64,000 nt of DNA from Annona cherimola (taxonomy: Eukaryota; Streptophyta; Magnoliopsida; Magnoliales; Annonaceae): contig CM059975.1 in the NCBI GenBank assembly GCA_030490835.1, positions 7,157,579 to 7,221,578 of the forward strand, read 5' to 3'. The position numbers and the translations under genes were made by a program. Shown piece by piece: positions 12,401-23,394 of the stretch (position 1 is its first letter; each line of letters begins with the position of its first letter). The notes under the pieces were generated by a model. It had not been told where the DNA came from. It saw only the letters and a program-made list of their open reading frames with translations, and searched no databases.

Positions 12401-12773
12401 TATTTTTCGCTTACATGATTTATTATTATTATATATTCATATGGCATTTTAAACTTAAAAATTTTTCAACCTGAATTTTATCCAAGCCTGATCTAAGATA
12501 TAGCTTTTATAAATAAATTTAGAATTCAAATTCAAATTTTTACAAATAACGTTGGAATTAAAGTTGATAGAAACGAGTTTCATGCCGATTAGTTACGTAG
12601 GACGGATGATGGAAGTCAACCTCTTATTTATTTATTTCTTTAGCGTGATCGGTTCTCAACTATGACTGCTAGGCGGAATTAATTACAATTAAAATATTTT
12701 TCAAAATTTTAAGGTCGAAACGGTATAATTCCCTTCTATTAGCCAGATCGATGGTAGTTGTGGTAGGTTAATA
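12401..12773. other. AT-rich intergenic DNA, nothing recognised
   Basis: Low-complexity AT-rich sequence with no ORF above chance length, no tRNA-like box pairs and no clear inverted repeat. Confidence 0.5.
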
Positions 12774-12781
12774 CTGCAAAT

Positions 12782-13368
12782 TAAGGGTGTTAATAGTCAT
12801 GGTTAACCAGTCGAACCTGCTCATCCGACCTATTTATAAATGAGATGAGGTTGAAATTTTTGAATAAATGAGTTATGATTCGCCAACCCGTTTAACTATT
12901 TAATTAAATAAACGCATTAGAATTGAGATTTTATAACCATCAACCCATTTAGAAATCCATTTAACCCATTTAATCCATTTAATCTGTTCAACCCATTTAA
13001 CCTATGTAACTCATTAAAGTTATATATGTAAATGTAAACCCTCTGGTTATTTTTTTTTTGCTAAGTCTACCTCATACTATCTAATTTTCATTTTTCAACT
13101 GCTATCCTAATTTTATTTTTCTATTATTGCTTTATTTCTATTTCTTTTACGCTAAAAATACTCTCTCGTCTCTCTCTACAAGATCATCGTTAGGTCGTTT
13201 GTTATACAACCTGTTAACAACTCCTAGCCCATTTATTAAATGAGTTGTAAATGAGTTAAGGTTAAGTTTTTAAATGGGTTAATAAACGAACTAGGGTTGG
13301 AATATTTTAAATGGGTTAAGGTTAGGATTAAGCTCCAAACCGTCCAACCCGATCCATTAACACCCCTA
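12782..13368. mobile_element. hAT-like MITE with TAGGGGTGTTAA ends, copy 1
   Basis: The ends are TAAGGGTGTTAATAG and TTAACACCCCTA, inverted to each other. Flanks CTGCAAAT and CTACATAT match at 6 of 8 positions, consistent with a decayed 8-bp duplication. The interior has many short runs of the type CATTTAACCCATTTAA. It matches the element at 29017 in opposite orientation. Confidence 0.65.
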
Positions 13369-13387
13369 CTACATATATATTTATATA

Positions 13388-13760
13388 ACCTTTCCTGCGC
13401 AGTAAAGCTGCATCATAATTAACGGTGCATTGACCTAAAATAAGTCTCACATGTACTTAAATGTATTGATAATTTATACAATCATTTATCTATATATAAA
13501 TTTTATAGCAAATGGTTTACATGTTGAAAAAATAACTTTAAAGTTGTTATTATATTAAATTATTTTATTACGATGAATTTGTACTATTTTTAGATGAAGT
13601 ATATACATATATCCAATTGGGATGAAAATTAGTATGGTAATATAGTACATAATTCTAAATACAATGTATAAAGTATATTATAATTTTATGATTATGTGGA
13701 GCTCATTTTGAGGTAACTGCACCATAATTGTGGTGCAGTGAAGCTGCACTTGAATATTTC
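13388..13760 (+). mobile_element. Palindrome-ended (GTGCAG) MITE, copy B
   Basis: It begins near CTGCGCAGTAAAGCTGCA and ends near GGTGCAGTGAAGCTGCAC, between TATATATT and TATATATG tracts, with the family core in between. The close inner relation is to the copy at 23395. Confidence 0.7.
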
Positions 13761-14205
13761 TTATATATGTATACAAACACAGGATGACTACTCTCACAAT
13801 GTTTGCGAGCCATGAAGATGATTATTAATAGTTCCATTACTTAATTAATTCAGTCGATGAGTCGTCAACTTTATTGTAAGTGGAATAAGAATAATAACAT
13901 GAAATTGACTAATCGATTCATAAAATACAAAAGAGGAAAGTAAAATAATGATTTATTTAAAGATATATGGGACAACCAAACATCAGACATCCATACAAGC
14001 AAAAGAACCAAAAAACAAAAAAACAAAACAAAAATTTACATAATCAAAAATGACAAAAGTGACCCAAATATCCAATTCAAACACTAAAACAGAAAAATAC
14101 AAAAGCATGCAATCCCTGGACAGACTTGCCATACAAATGATATATCCACTAGTGTGAACTGTGTGATATATATAGGCGACAAAGCAAAACAACGAGTCAG
14201 GATAT

Positions 14206-14577
14206 CTACTTGGATGGGGGTGGAGCGAGGAAGGGAATTTTGGGGAAGCCAGGGATAGAAGGGATATTTGCAATGGAAGGAATAGTTGGGATTGCTGGAA
14301 TATTGTTAATGGAGGGGATGTTGGGAATATTGGTTTGGATAGCTGGCAATGGAGGCAGTGTTGCTGGCAATGTTGGCACAGGTAGATTCGGCACTGTAGG
14401 GATGGGAGGCAATGTTGTGGGCAACGTTGGTGGTTTTGGCAAGTTGGGGATGGTGGGCAATGGTGTTGGTCCCTGCAATGTAGTTTGCAGCAAGTTTCGT
14501 GATGCAAGGCATTTTTCATCTCCAAGGGCCAGGAAAATGAGCACCGAGGAGAAGAAGAGGCAAGCTTTTGAAGCCAT
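14206..14577 (-). CDS. Small secreted proline/isoleucine-rich protein, array copy 1
   Basis: Intronless ORF of 123 aa. A signal peptide (residues 1-25, hydrophobic core LFFSSVLIFLALG, cleavage expected after CLA) is followed by SRNLLQTT and about 98 mature residues, of which about 30% are proline. The mature part is built of NLPKPPTLPTTLPPIP, NLPVPTLPATLPPLP, then short N-I-P / T-I-P / S-I-P steps and the end FLAPPPSK. It has no Cys, Tyr, Trp, His or Met, so extensin-style tyrosine cross-linking is not possible. Proline hydroxylation and cell-wall location are inferred from the class. The pattern recalls PELPK1-type and other proline-rich wall proteins, but the family assignment is uncertain. 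A TATA box lies about 125 bp upstream. The long antisense and overlapping frames here are composition artefacts. Confidence 0.85.
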   Translation of the reverse strand: MASKACLFFSSVLIFLALGDEKCLASRNLLQTTLQGPTPLPTIPNLPKPPTLPTTLPPIPTVPNLPVPTLPATLPPLPAIQTNIPNIPSINNIPAIPTIPSIANIPSIPGFPKIPFLAPPPSK

Positions 14578-14700
14578 GGTAGGCAGTATCTGGAGGATGA
14601 TGAGAAGAGGGCTAATTCAACTACTAATGCTCGATCAATATGAAAGCTAGCTAGAGAGACTACGAATGACGAGATTTGATGAGAAGAAGCTAATGTTTGC

Positions 14701-14714
14701 GGGGATTTTATGGG
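14701..14714 (-). promoter_or_regulatory. TATA box of array copy 1
   Basis: On the - strand it reads CCCATAAAATCCCC, a one-base variant of the CCTATAAAATCCCC box found at the same place in copies 2 and 4. It is followed by the shared leader motif TCTCATCAAATC. Confidence 0.6.
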
Positions 14715-15249
14715 CAAGAGACGGGTGGAACCATGGAACAGTGCTGTGATTGGAGGAGAAAATGGATGGGGTTGGTCTGCTTGGTTTTACACCTGTTGTT
14801 GGTGATTTTCTTTATATGGCAGTTATATCTTCGTTGTTAGTTCAACTTCTCTTCCATCTAATCTAATTTGACAAGGAATTAAGAGTGTCAAACAAATATT
14901 GTTTAGATTTGGAAGTTGCGTGAAGGAAGGATACAAAGAGTCTAGAACCATCGATTAATGGAATAATGGAAGTTATTAGTGCATGAATACTGATTCAATG
15001 CAACGGGGTTACATTGAGCCTCTAAGCAGCGTCTTCTTTTTATTTTAGATTAAATTATTTTTTCTAAATCTAAAATATTTTATCAAGTTTAATTATCCCT
15101 ATGTATTTATTCACAGATTTAAAAAACACGTGTTGAAATTTTGGCAGAGTAATGATGATATATAATCCGATTGTTATAAGTAACAATCTATTTCTTTAAT
15201 TTAAAAAATATTTTTTTTTAAAAAAAAAAAATATATATATATATATATA
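14715..15249. other. Upstream block of copy 1, then AT-rich DNA
   Basis: From about 14750 to 14960 the sequence shares blocks with the upstream regions of copies 2-5 (GTTGGTCTG.TTGG, TTAGTTCA.CTTCTCT, AATCTAATTTGAC, GTCAAACAAAT, TGGAAGTTGCGTGAA). Beyond 15000 it is AT-rich and without recognisable content. Confidence 0.5.
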
Positions 15250-15632
15250 TAGGGAACCGATCCTGTGCAGTCGGACTGCACCGTAATTACGGTGCAGTCC
15301 GCTTTAAAATGGACCCCATACATATTAGATTGTAATGAAACTTTATACATTCATTTATCCATATATAAATCATACTTTAGACAGTTTAGATGTTGAAAAA
15401 ACCACTTTAAACTTGATATTTACATTAAAATATTTTATTACGTTGATTTTGCACCATTTTAAGATGGAGACTACACACATGTTGGATTTGGATGAAAATT
15501 GGTATGGTAATAAAGTGAACAATTCTAAATACAATGGGTGGAGTAGATTTATGGGAAATGATCAGGTGGGGCCCACAGTGCATGGACTGCACGGTGCAGT
15601 CGCATGCACTGGATCATTTCCCATATATATAT
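15250..15632 (+). mobile_element. Palindrome-ended (GTGCAG) MITE, copy C (best preserved)
   Basis: Bounded by TATATATA tracts and the inverted ends GGGAACCGATCC and GGATCATTTCCC. Bases 15273-15300 are a perfect 28-bp palindrome centred on CGTAATTACG. A related imperfect palindrome, GACTGCACGGTGCAGTC, lies at the other end. No coding sequence. It is directly followed by another copy in the same orientation, sharing the TA tract. Confidence 0.75.
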
Positions 15633-15638
15633 ATATAT

Positions 15639-15972
15639 AGGGAACCGATCCTGTGCAGTCCGCTGTAAAATGGACCCCACACATATTAGATTGTAATGAA
15701 ACTTTATACACTCATTTATCCATATATAAATCATACTTTAAACGGTTTAGATGTTGAAAAAACCACTTTAAACTTGATATTTACATTAAACTATTTTATT
15801 ACGTTGATTTTGCACCATTTTAAGATGGAGACTACACACATGTTAGATTTGGATGAAAATTGGTATGGTAATAAAGTGAACAATTCTAAATACAATGGGT
15901 GGAGTGGATTTATGAGAAATGATCAGGTGGGGCCCACAGTCCATTTTACAGCGGACTGCACACGAACTGGTA
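15639..15972 (+). mobile_element. Palindrome-ended (GTGCAG) MITE, copy D
   Basis: It is nearly identical to copy C through the core, but the large left palindrome is missing: GTGCAGTCCGCTGTAAAATGG follows directly. At the right end ACAGCGGACTGCAC makes a terminal inverted repeat with the left end. Together with copy C it forms a head-to-tail pair. Confidence 0.7.
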
Positions 15973-15984
15973 TATATATATATA

Positions 15985-16800
15985 GGACTCTGCTTTTGTG
16001 TAACTAGGTTAAATGGAAATTGTTCTACACAAACTTCTTAATTTTTAAGATGCTGATGATTAATGTAAAATGTAATTTATTCATTGATTTAATATCACTT
16101 GTTTAGTTAAAAGACTAAGTTTCATCTAAATCAAGTATGTACATTTGCCACATTTGCTCAAAAATATATATATTCATGTGTAAATTATGAAAAATATTTA
16201 AATCTATTTATACATGTATTATAATATAATAATATTTTTTTGAATCATTTATCTACGTAGTAGTGATATTTTAGATGATTAGATATTAAAAAACTACTTT
16301 AAAATTAATATTTTAGCATTAAATAATTTTGTTACATTGATTTTACATATTTATAGATGACATCTATATACAATGAAACTAACTAAATGAAAGGATTTTC
16401 ATAATAGCATGAATAATGTTAAATATAATAGATGGAGTGAATTTTCTTTCAATCATCAAAATATTAAAAATGGAATGAGTTACAAAAAATATATATATAT
16501 ATATCTATATAAACCCCTCCATTTTTAATATCTTAATGGTTGATGAAAAATTCACCCTATATATTGTATTTAACATCATTTATATTAATATACAAACTTT
16601 TTCATTTGTTTAATTTTAATGTATATGGGTCTCATCTACAAATGTGTAAATTTGGCGTAATAAAATATTAATTTAAAATATTTTTTCAACCTGTAAACCA
16701 TTTAAAATATGCTACCACATAGATAAATAGTTCTATAAAGTACTCTTACATTTTAATACATGCGTGAGTAGTTCTAAACATTTTTTATAATTTACACAGG

Positions 16801-16831
<31 letters not shown>

Positions 16832-16990
16832 TTGAGCAAATATAGCCCATGAACATTGGATGAAACTTGGTTCTTAGCTAAATAAATAATATTAAATATA
16901 ATAAATGGATTGAATTTTATATTAATTATCAACGTCATATAAAATGAAGGAGTTACATGAGGCCGTTTTTATATAACCTAGTTACATATA
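15985..16990. mobile_element. Two related AT-rich elements in inverted orientation
   Basis: The first (to about 16495) contains TTTAGATGATTAGATATT and AATATAATAGATGGAGTGAA. The second, from about 16505, carries the same blocks as reverse complement, so the pair could form a long hairpin. Both ends abut TATATATA tracts. They resemble old relatives of the GTGCAG MITE family. Confidence 0.45.
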
Positions 16991-17604
16991 AATAGAGCCC
17001 TATATATGTAAGTTGTATTAATTTTTTTCATTATTATGATTTTTATATTTTTTAAGACTGATAAACAACCAACTCGGTTTCAATTCCTTTCTCCTTAACA
17101 GAAGGAGGTTTTGCAAAACAGTCTCCTTAAAATGGGAGTTTTACAATTTTTCCTCTAGTAAGGGTTTTTATAAATTCTCCCCTTGTATGGGGGTGTTTAT
17201 GGCAAAAATTCTCTCCAATGGTACGAGGGTTATGAATGCGCCTCATTATAATATTAAGTTGTCATATTGCATAAATACAAATAAAAAAATATCAACAAAT
17301 GTAACCAAAATTTTTGTTGCAACTAAAACATGGCAGCAATTTTTATTGATTTTTTACCAATAATAATGACAATGATTTTCCCAAAATTTACCGGAGACTT
17401 AGGAATTTCGTTGTACATAGATTGTGTCCCCTTACGCAGAAGCAGTTTGATATAACTGCATCTATTTTTCCCACTTGAAAGTTTACTCCAAATTTGTTGT
17501 ATTTAGTATTATTATTTTAGCTAGAAGAACAACTATCATTAAAGTCAAAAATGTAAATGTGTCACGTTTACTTAAATTAAGGAGCATAATCCCATGTACT
17601 TAGC
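16991..17604. other. AT-rich intergenic DNA
   Basis: No gene, no RNA gene and no intact element recognised. Three near-repeats with CTCC-rich cores (AACAGAAGGAGGTTTTGC, CAGTCTCCTTAAAATGGG, TAAATTCTCCCCTTGT) lie around 17100-17190. Confidence 0.4.
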
Positions 17605-17845
17605 TTCATTGCACACAAGTGTAAATACCCATTTTTAATTTTTTCTAAAATTTTTTACACAACTATTAATCTAAGTATATTTAACATGTATATTAATTTT
17701 TAACCTTTTTAAATATTTGTAGATAATTTTTTGGTTTTTTTAAAAATTAGTGGTGTTTTAGTAATTTAACAGTCATATAAAAAAATTTCAAAAAATATAA
17801 AAAATGGGTTAAATGCACCTAGGTGCATTTAGGCACTATACATAA
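17605..17845. mobile_element. Foldback element family A, partial copy
   Basis: Contains the family's arms (ACTATTAATCTAAGTATATT, TTAACATG, AAAATTAGTGGTGTTTTAGTAA and AAATGGGTTAAATGCACCTAGGTGCA) with the distal half of the hairpin deleted. Confidence 0.5.
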
Positions 17846-17864
17846 AAATATTTATGTATAAATT

Positions 17865-19040
17865 ATGAAAATGCTAAGATATATTTATACATGCATTCAA
17901 ATGTAAAGATACTTTATTTGGTGGTTATCCATATAATAATGATAATTTAGATAATTTAGATGTTCAAATTAAAACATTAAAATCAATATTTAGCATAAAT
18001 CATTTTAGCACGTTTATTTTTACGTCTATAGATGGGTACATACACAATAATGCTATAAAATGATAAGATTTATACAAAGGGGATGACCATTCGCAATTGG
18101 ATTTGTAATCAGTTACAAAGCTCCTTTTTTATTTTTTTTGTCTTCTATAAAATTATCAATCTATATTTAATCCATACGCTAAATGTTATTATGTTTGAAA
18201 ACGTATATATTTTTTTCGAAATTTTAATTATTTGGGTATTTTAATTGTTTCAAAATTCAGGATAATATAAACAATATTAAATAGAATAGATGAAATGAAA
18301 TTTTCATCAAACGTCAATATATTAAAAATAGACCGGATTACATGTAAGCAAAACTCATATTTAAAATCTCGTTTTATGCAATGTCATCAATTTTTCTTGC
18401 CTTGATGATAATGATTAATTAATCCATTAATTATATTTAATAATTTATATTATGATAAAAATCTCATCATTTGTTTAGTAACAATGTGTATAGGCTCTAT
18501 CTACAAATGTACAAAATTAATGTGATAAAATAGTTTAATACTAAATATTAATTTTAAAATTATATTTTCAATATCTAAATTATTTAAAATATTATTACTA
18601 TGTAGATAAATAATTTCATAAAGTAATATAATATTTTAATATATATTTAAATAGATTTAAGCATTTTTTATAATTTACACATAAATATGTGTATTTTAAG
18701 CAAATGTGGCTGATGCATATTTTTTATTTAGATAAAACTCATTAGCCAAGTTAAACAAATTATGCTAAATATAATAATTAAAGTAAATTTTTCATCAACC
18801 ATCAACGTAAAAAAAAAAGCAAGATTATATGAAACTACTTATATGGAGTTATATACGAGCAAAACATATATCATATAAGGTTCCATTAAGATCTCACTTC
18901 ATTCATTGTATTCGACATCTTTTATTTAACTATAAGATCAAGTTTTGTTCAAATTAAATATGTGCATAAGTTATATTTGCTTTAAATATATATTGATGTT
19001 TAAATTATGAAAAATGATTAAATTCATTTGCACATACATT
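17865..19040. mobile_element. Degenerate AT-rich elements related to the 15985-16990 pair
   Basis: At least two further copies are visible, 17865-18365 and about 18370-18880, again with blocks such as TTTAGATGTTCAAAT, ATTTAGCATAAATCATTTT and its complement. Borders cannot be set precisely. No ORF of note. Confidence 0.4.
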
Positions 19041-19057
19041 ATTATTATTGTTATTAT

Positions 19058-19735
19058 ATTGAGAGGGGGGCGCTTACATTCTTTTTGGGACCCTGTTAGA
19101 TATTGCTTGGTGGAGGATCTGAAGTTTCATTATCATATTTGGGTGGGGGGCTTACATTCTTTTGCAGACCCTACTAAATATTGCTCCGTGGAGGATCTGA
19201 AGTTTCATTATTATATTTGGCCGGGAGAGCTTACATTCTTTTTCGGACCCTGCTAGATATTGCTCCGTCGAGGATCCGAGTTTCATTATCATATTTGGCC
19301 AGGGGAGCTTACATTCTTTTTCGGACCCTGCTAGATATTGCTCCGTGGAGGATCCGAGTTTCATTGTCATATTTGGGTGGGGGAGCTTACATTCTTTTTC
19401 GAACCCTGCTAGATATTGTTCCATGGAGGATCCGAGTTTCATTATCATATTTGGGTGGAGGAGCTTACATTCTTTTTCGGACCCTGCTAGATATTGCTCC
19501 GTGGAGGATCCGAGTTTCATTATCATATTTGGGTGGGGGAGCTTACATTCTTTTTCGGACCCTGCTAGATATTGCTCCGTGGAGGATCCGAGTTTCATTA
19601 TCATATTTGGGTGGAGGCGCTTACATTCTTTTTCGGACCCTGGTAGATATTGCTCATGCAGTACCTGAAGTCTCATTATCATATTTGGGTGGGGGATGGC
19701 TCACATTACTACCCTGCAAGATAATGGCTGTCAGG
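19058..19735. repeat. 78-bp minisatellite, about 8 copies
   Basis: The landmark TTACATTCTTTT recurs at 19074, 19152, 19231, 19309, 19387, 19465, 19543 and 19621, a spacing of 78 (once 79) bp; a degenerate ninth unit ends near 19735. Central units carry TATTGCTCCGTGGAGGATCC and differ by few bases. Because 78 is a multiple of three, long frames stay open on both strands (26-residue periodicity); these are probably not genes. It lies in the 3' flank of array copy 2. Confidence 0.92.
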
Positions 19736-20147
19736 TGGGGGGTCGGGTGAATTTGTTGCATTCTCAACTTGAGTTTAAATGGCATAGGAAGAAAATTTTC
19801 ATGGCAATTTTTTTAATACTTAAACTTCATAGCAAAGTTTAGTGGCCAATTAATTAAATAACAATTTATTTAAGAAATATGAGACAAGCCAACATCAAAA
19901 GTTCCGTAGTCAAGCAAAAAACAAAAGAAATACAAAAATCTACACAACCAAATATCACATAACTGATTCGAGCATCCAATAATAAACACGCACAAAAAAG
20001 AAATACAGAAGTGTACAATCCCTGGGACAAACGCATATCCCATACAAATGATCCATTACTGACATGCATGTTTAGGTGGCAAAGCAATATTACAATGAGT
20101 CTGCTATAGATATTACATACTGCATGCATATATAGCAATCAGGATAT

Positions 20148-20516
20148 CTACTTGGAAGGGGGTGGAGTGAAGAAGGGAATTTTGGGTAAGCCTGGGATAG
20201 AAGGGACGTTTGCAATGGAAGGAATGTTTGGGATCCCTGGAATATTGTTAATGGAGGGGATGTTGGGAATATTGGTTGGGATGGCTGGCAACGGAGGCAG
20301 TGCTGTTGGCAATGTTGGCACGGGCAGATTTGGCATAGCAGGCAAAGGAGGCAATGTTGTAGGCAAGGTTGGTGGTTTTGGCAAGGTGGGGATGGTGGGC
20401 AATGGTGGTACTGGCAATGTAGTTTGCAGTAGTTGTCGTGTTGCAAGGCATTTTTCATGGCCAAGGACCACGAAAACGAGAGCCAAGTAGAAGAAGAAGC
20501 AAGCTTTTGAAGCCAT
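20148..20516 (-). CDS. Small secreted proline/isoleucine-rich protein, array copy 2
   Basis: Intronless, 122 aa. Signal peptide residues 1-25 or so (core FFFYLALVFVVLG, then HEKCLA), mature start TRQLLQTT. The mature part carries the full set of motifs (TLPKPPTLPTTLPPLP, NLPVPTLPTALPPLP, IPNIPSINNIPGIPNIPS) and ends FFTPPPSK. It is the closest relative of copy 3: about six substitutions in the mature region, more in the signal peptide. No Cys or Tyr after the signal. Shared TATA box 105 bp upstream; the 78-bp minisatellite lies about 400 bp beyond the stop codon. Intact. Confidence 0.85.
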   Translation of the reverse strand: MASKACFFFYLALVFVVLGHEKCLATRQLLQTTLPVPPLPTIPTLPKPPTLPTTLPPLPAMPNLPVPTLPTALPPLPAIPTNIPNIPSINNIPGIPNIPSIANVPSIPGLPKIPFFTPPPSK

Positions 20517-20622
20517 AGCAGCTAGTGGATGGTGGAAAGAGGATTAATTGACTACTACTAATGATCTATGTGCGAGAGAGACGATGAATGCATAAGATTT
20601 GATGAGGAGAGGTAATGTTTGT

Positions 20623-20636
20623 GGGGATTTTATAGG
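20623..20636 (-). promoter_or_regulatory. TATA box of array copy 2
   Basis: On the - strand CCTATAAAATCCCC, identical to that of copy 4, followed by CACAAACATTACCTC and the shared leader CTCATCAAATC. Confidence 0.65.
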
Positions 20637-21698
20637 CAATAGATTGTTGAAAGAGTATTGGGTTTTGGATGAGAAAATAGATGAGGTTGGTCTGATTGGC
20701 TTTGCACTTGTTGGTTTGTTATTTTCTGAGTTTGGTAGTTATGCTTTCGTTGGTAGTTCATCCTCTCTCCCATGAATCCGATTTGAAGAGGAAAATTTCC
20801 TACCGAAAAAAAAATTTGAAGAAGAAAATTGCGATTTAGGTTAGGATGTTGCGTGAAGTAACCACACGAAGATTTTAGAGTCCTTCATTAATGGAAGGTA
20901 TTATATATGGTTACGTATCCGTTAATTAATGGGTCTCGCCCTCGTCAAACCTAGTTTCCCACGAAATTACTCATGTAGAGAAAATTTTGATCGGGCCTGC
21001 GTACTTTGACGTTGAAATCGAAATTCAATTGCTCAAATTGTTTACTATCATGTCTAGATTTTTTTTTTATTTACTTGAATGTGCATAATGTAGGGGCAAT
21101 TGCTTATATGTTTTCTATGGATTGTTATATATATCTTTTTCTTGTTCATGTTGAAAAAAATATTAAAACCTTTTTGCATCAAGTAATTTTGTCTTTTTAA
21201 TCATTCTATTTTAATTAAAAATGACATCTTGCGGGCAATAATTTATATTGAAATACTCAAAACATTTAGTCACAAATTAAGATAAACAAAAAATAGAAAC
21301 TAAAAATAACATAAAATTATTCAGTATTTCAACTCTATTGGTATCAAATATATTTCTTTTATTTAAATCGTATCAAACGGTCTTTGCATACTTAACTTTA
21401 CTTGCTTATTAGTTTTAATAAGCTCTAGATGAATCAAAATGACCCTAGATCAACTTGATCAAAAAAATTTAAAATAAAGGGTATAAAAATTTTTTAAAAC
21501 AGGTTCATGACTGCGGGCGAAAACATTTCAAAAATTTTATGGGCCGTCAAGGCCCACTAGATTGCCCGGCTCATGGGCTCCAATATGTATGTTATGGACT
21601 TTTGCTATTCTGGCCGAAGACAATATCCCTTATTCCCTTCTCTAGTTGATACATATATGTTTCTAAGGAATAAAATAGTAGCAGTCATTAGCGGAACC
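20637..21698. other. Upstream block of copy 2 and duplicated intergenic DNA
   Basis: Positions 20660-20890 correspond to the upstream blocks of the other copies. Positions 21200-21640 match 28700-29700 (for example GGCCCACTAGA and TCATGGGCT in the same order), which indicates a duplicated segment. No gene. Confidence 0.5.
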
Positions 21699-21699
21699 C

Positions 21700-22033
21700 C
21701 AACATGCTCCCGGGTGCATACACCTATTTTTCATTTTTTTTTTCATTTTTTTTATAAAACTGTTAATATAAGTGTATTTAACATCTTTATAAATTTTTAC
21801 CATTTTTGGAGTATTTTAGATATTTATTTTTTATTTTTGAAAATCAGTGGCATTTTAGGTAATTTAAAATTACCTAAAATCCCACTGATTTTCAAAAATC
21901 AAAATAAATATCTAAAATACTCCAAAAATGGTAAAAATTTATACACATATTAAATACACATAGATTAACAATATTGTAAAAAAATTTCAAAATTTTTTTT
22001 AAAAATGGATGTATGCTCCCAGGAGCATGCAGT
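21700..22033. mobile_element. Foldback element family A, complete hairpin
   Basis: Nearly the whole element is one inverted repeat: the left arm runs to TTTAGGTAATTT at about 21863 and the right arm begins AAATTACCTAAAAT. Arm positions such as AAATATTTA.TTTTTATTTT and ACCATTTTTGGAGTATTTTA have exact complements. The tips read CATGCTCCCGGGTGCAT and ATGCTCCCAGGAGCATG. No coding capacity. Confidence 0.75.
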
Positions 22034-22039
22034 GAGTAG

Positions 22040-23215
22040 CCACGAAAACATTCAACCTTCTATCTTACCATAATAACATTATCTAAAGTAATAAAATAAA
22101 TATATGTATAAAAGAACCACAAATTATTCAACATAACAGGGTTATTTGTAAAAATAACCCTATAATTTGGCCCGATTGTAATTTTGATCAATTATGAATT
22201 TTAAATTTTTATTATTATATTTATAATTCACCCTGAAATTATATTTTTTATTTATTTTACTCAGCATATTTTTTTAAACCTCAAACAGTAGGAGATCATG
22301 CTGTTAATACTGGGTTATTTTTGCAAATAACTCCACATAATCAAACAAATCAAAATTTTCCCCAAATGACGCACTTATCAAAGAATTCTGGCTTATAATT
22401 AAATAAAAAATTAAGAAAATTGCTTCCTGTTGATGACTAAAATTTAAAACCACCTTCGTAAAACATATTTCACTAATTAATGAAATATGCTTAGAAATCT
22501 GAATAAGCGCCCCGCAACAAAATCAACATTTTGCGGCATGCATAGTTTTAGCGATTGATTTTCTTTTGTTTCAAAGATGCTAATTTGACTACTGTTAAGG
22601 CCTTATCTAATAAGATAGAATCCGTCAATTTAGCTGGTATGTGTATCATGGCTTTTGCTTATAATAAGGAAGAGTGCTTATTCAATGTAGCTTATACATC
22701 ATGTATTCTTTTCATTGTTCATAAATTGTAAATTTTCAGCAATATTCAAATTGACTACGTTAGCTAGAATCATTCTAAATGAGAAAGAAATATTGATTAA
22801 TGCTAAATACAAATTTGTGATTTTGATTGTGTTTGGGAAATGATAAAAAAAAAAAATTTTAAAAAGTTTTAGCGTAATAGTTTTTGAAATATTAGGAAAT
22901 GATGTGATGTGAAAAAATAAAGTAGGTAAAAAGTAAATGGTTTTAAATGAAATTTTTTTTGTTTATTTATTTATTTGAAACACGTGTGGATGTTACGTAC
23001 TCTGATGGGCTCTACTTATATATGCGGGCAAGCATTATTACGTTATTCTGCCAATAGTTCAAAGTCATTTGAATTAGTTGAAGTTGATAGGGTGCTTTCA
23101 GTGCTTTGATTTTGTCAGGTGGATTCAAATGGCATTGGCAAAAAAATTATGATAAGTCCATGAAATACATTGCACCGAAGGAAACAACAATTTATTTAAG
23201 AAATATAGCTGTACT
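22040..23215 (-). other. Orphan 3' flank of a lost array copy
   Basis: Blocks at 22507-22590 (AAAATCAACATTTTGCGGCA), 22980-23060 (CACGTGTGGATG, TACGTACT) and 23090-23215 (GTCCATGAAATACATTG, TTATTTAAGAAATATA) match, in the same order, the 3' flank of copy 4 at 30825-31310, and partly that of copy 5 at 33990-34210. At 23216, where the end of a transcript would be expected, the sequence changes and no coding remnant follows. A small GTGTTTGG-family element sits inside at about 22830-22955. Confidence 0.5.
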
Positions 23216-23394
23216 TGCCACAAGAGTAGACAATGTCTTGATCTTGATTCTTGAATACAGCGTTTAGTCCCAAGCACGAACCAGGGAAGAAAATCCATGT
23301 GCCTTAATTGATCACTACGAAGAGAATGGGAATAAAGATTACCTAAATGTTGTCGCTTACACTTCAACCAATATATATATATATATATATGAAA

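Noticed and set aside
13983..14717. 244-codon - strand ORF overlapping array copy 1
   Set aside because: It is the +1 frame of copy 1 extended through UTR and TATA box; Cys/His-rich by composition only, and not kept as one frame in the other copies.
19152..19750. 176- and 189-codon ORFs in the 78-bp minisatellite
   Set aside because: Open on both strands simply because the unit is 26 codons; no start context, no domain, no conserved frame preference.
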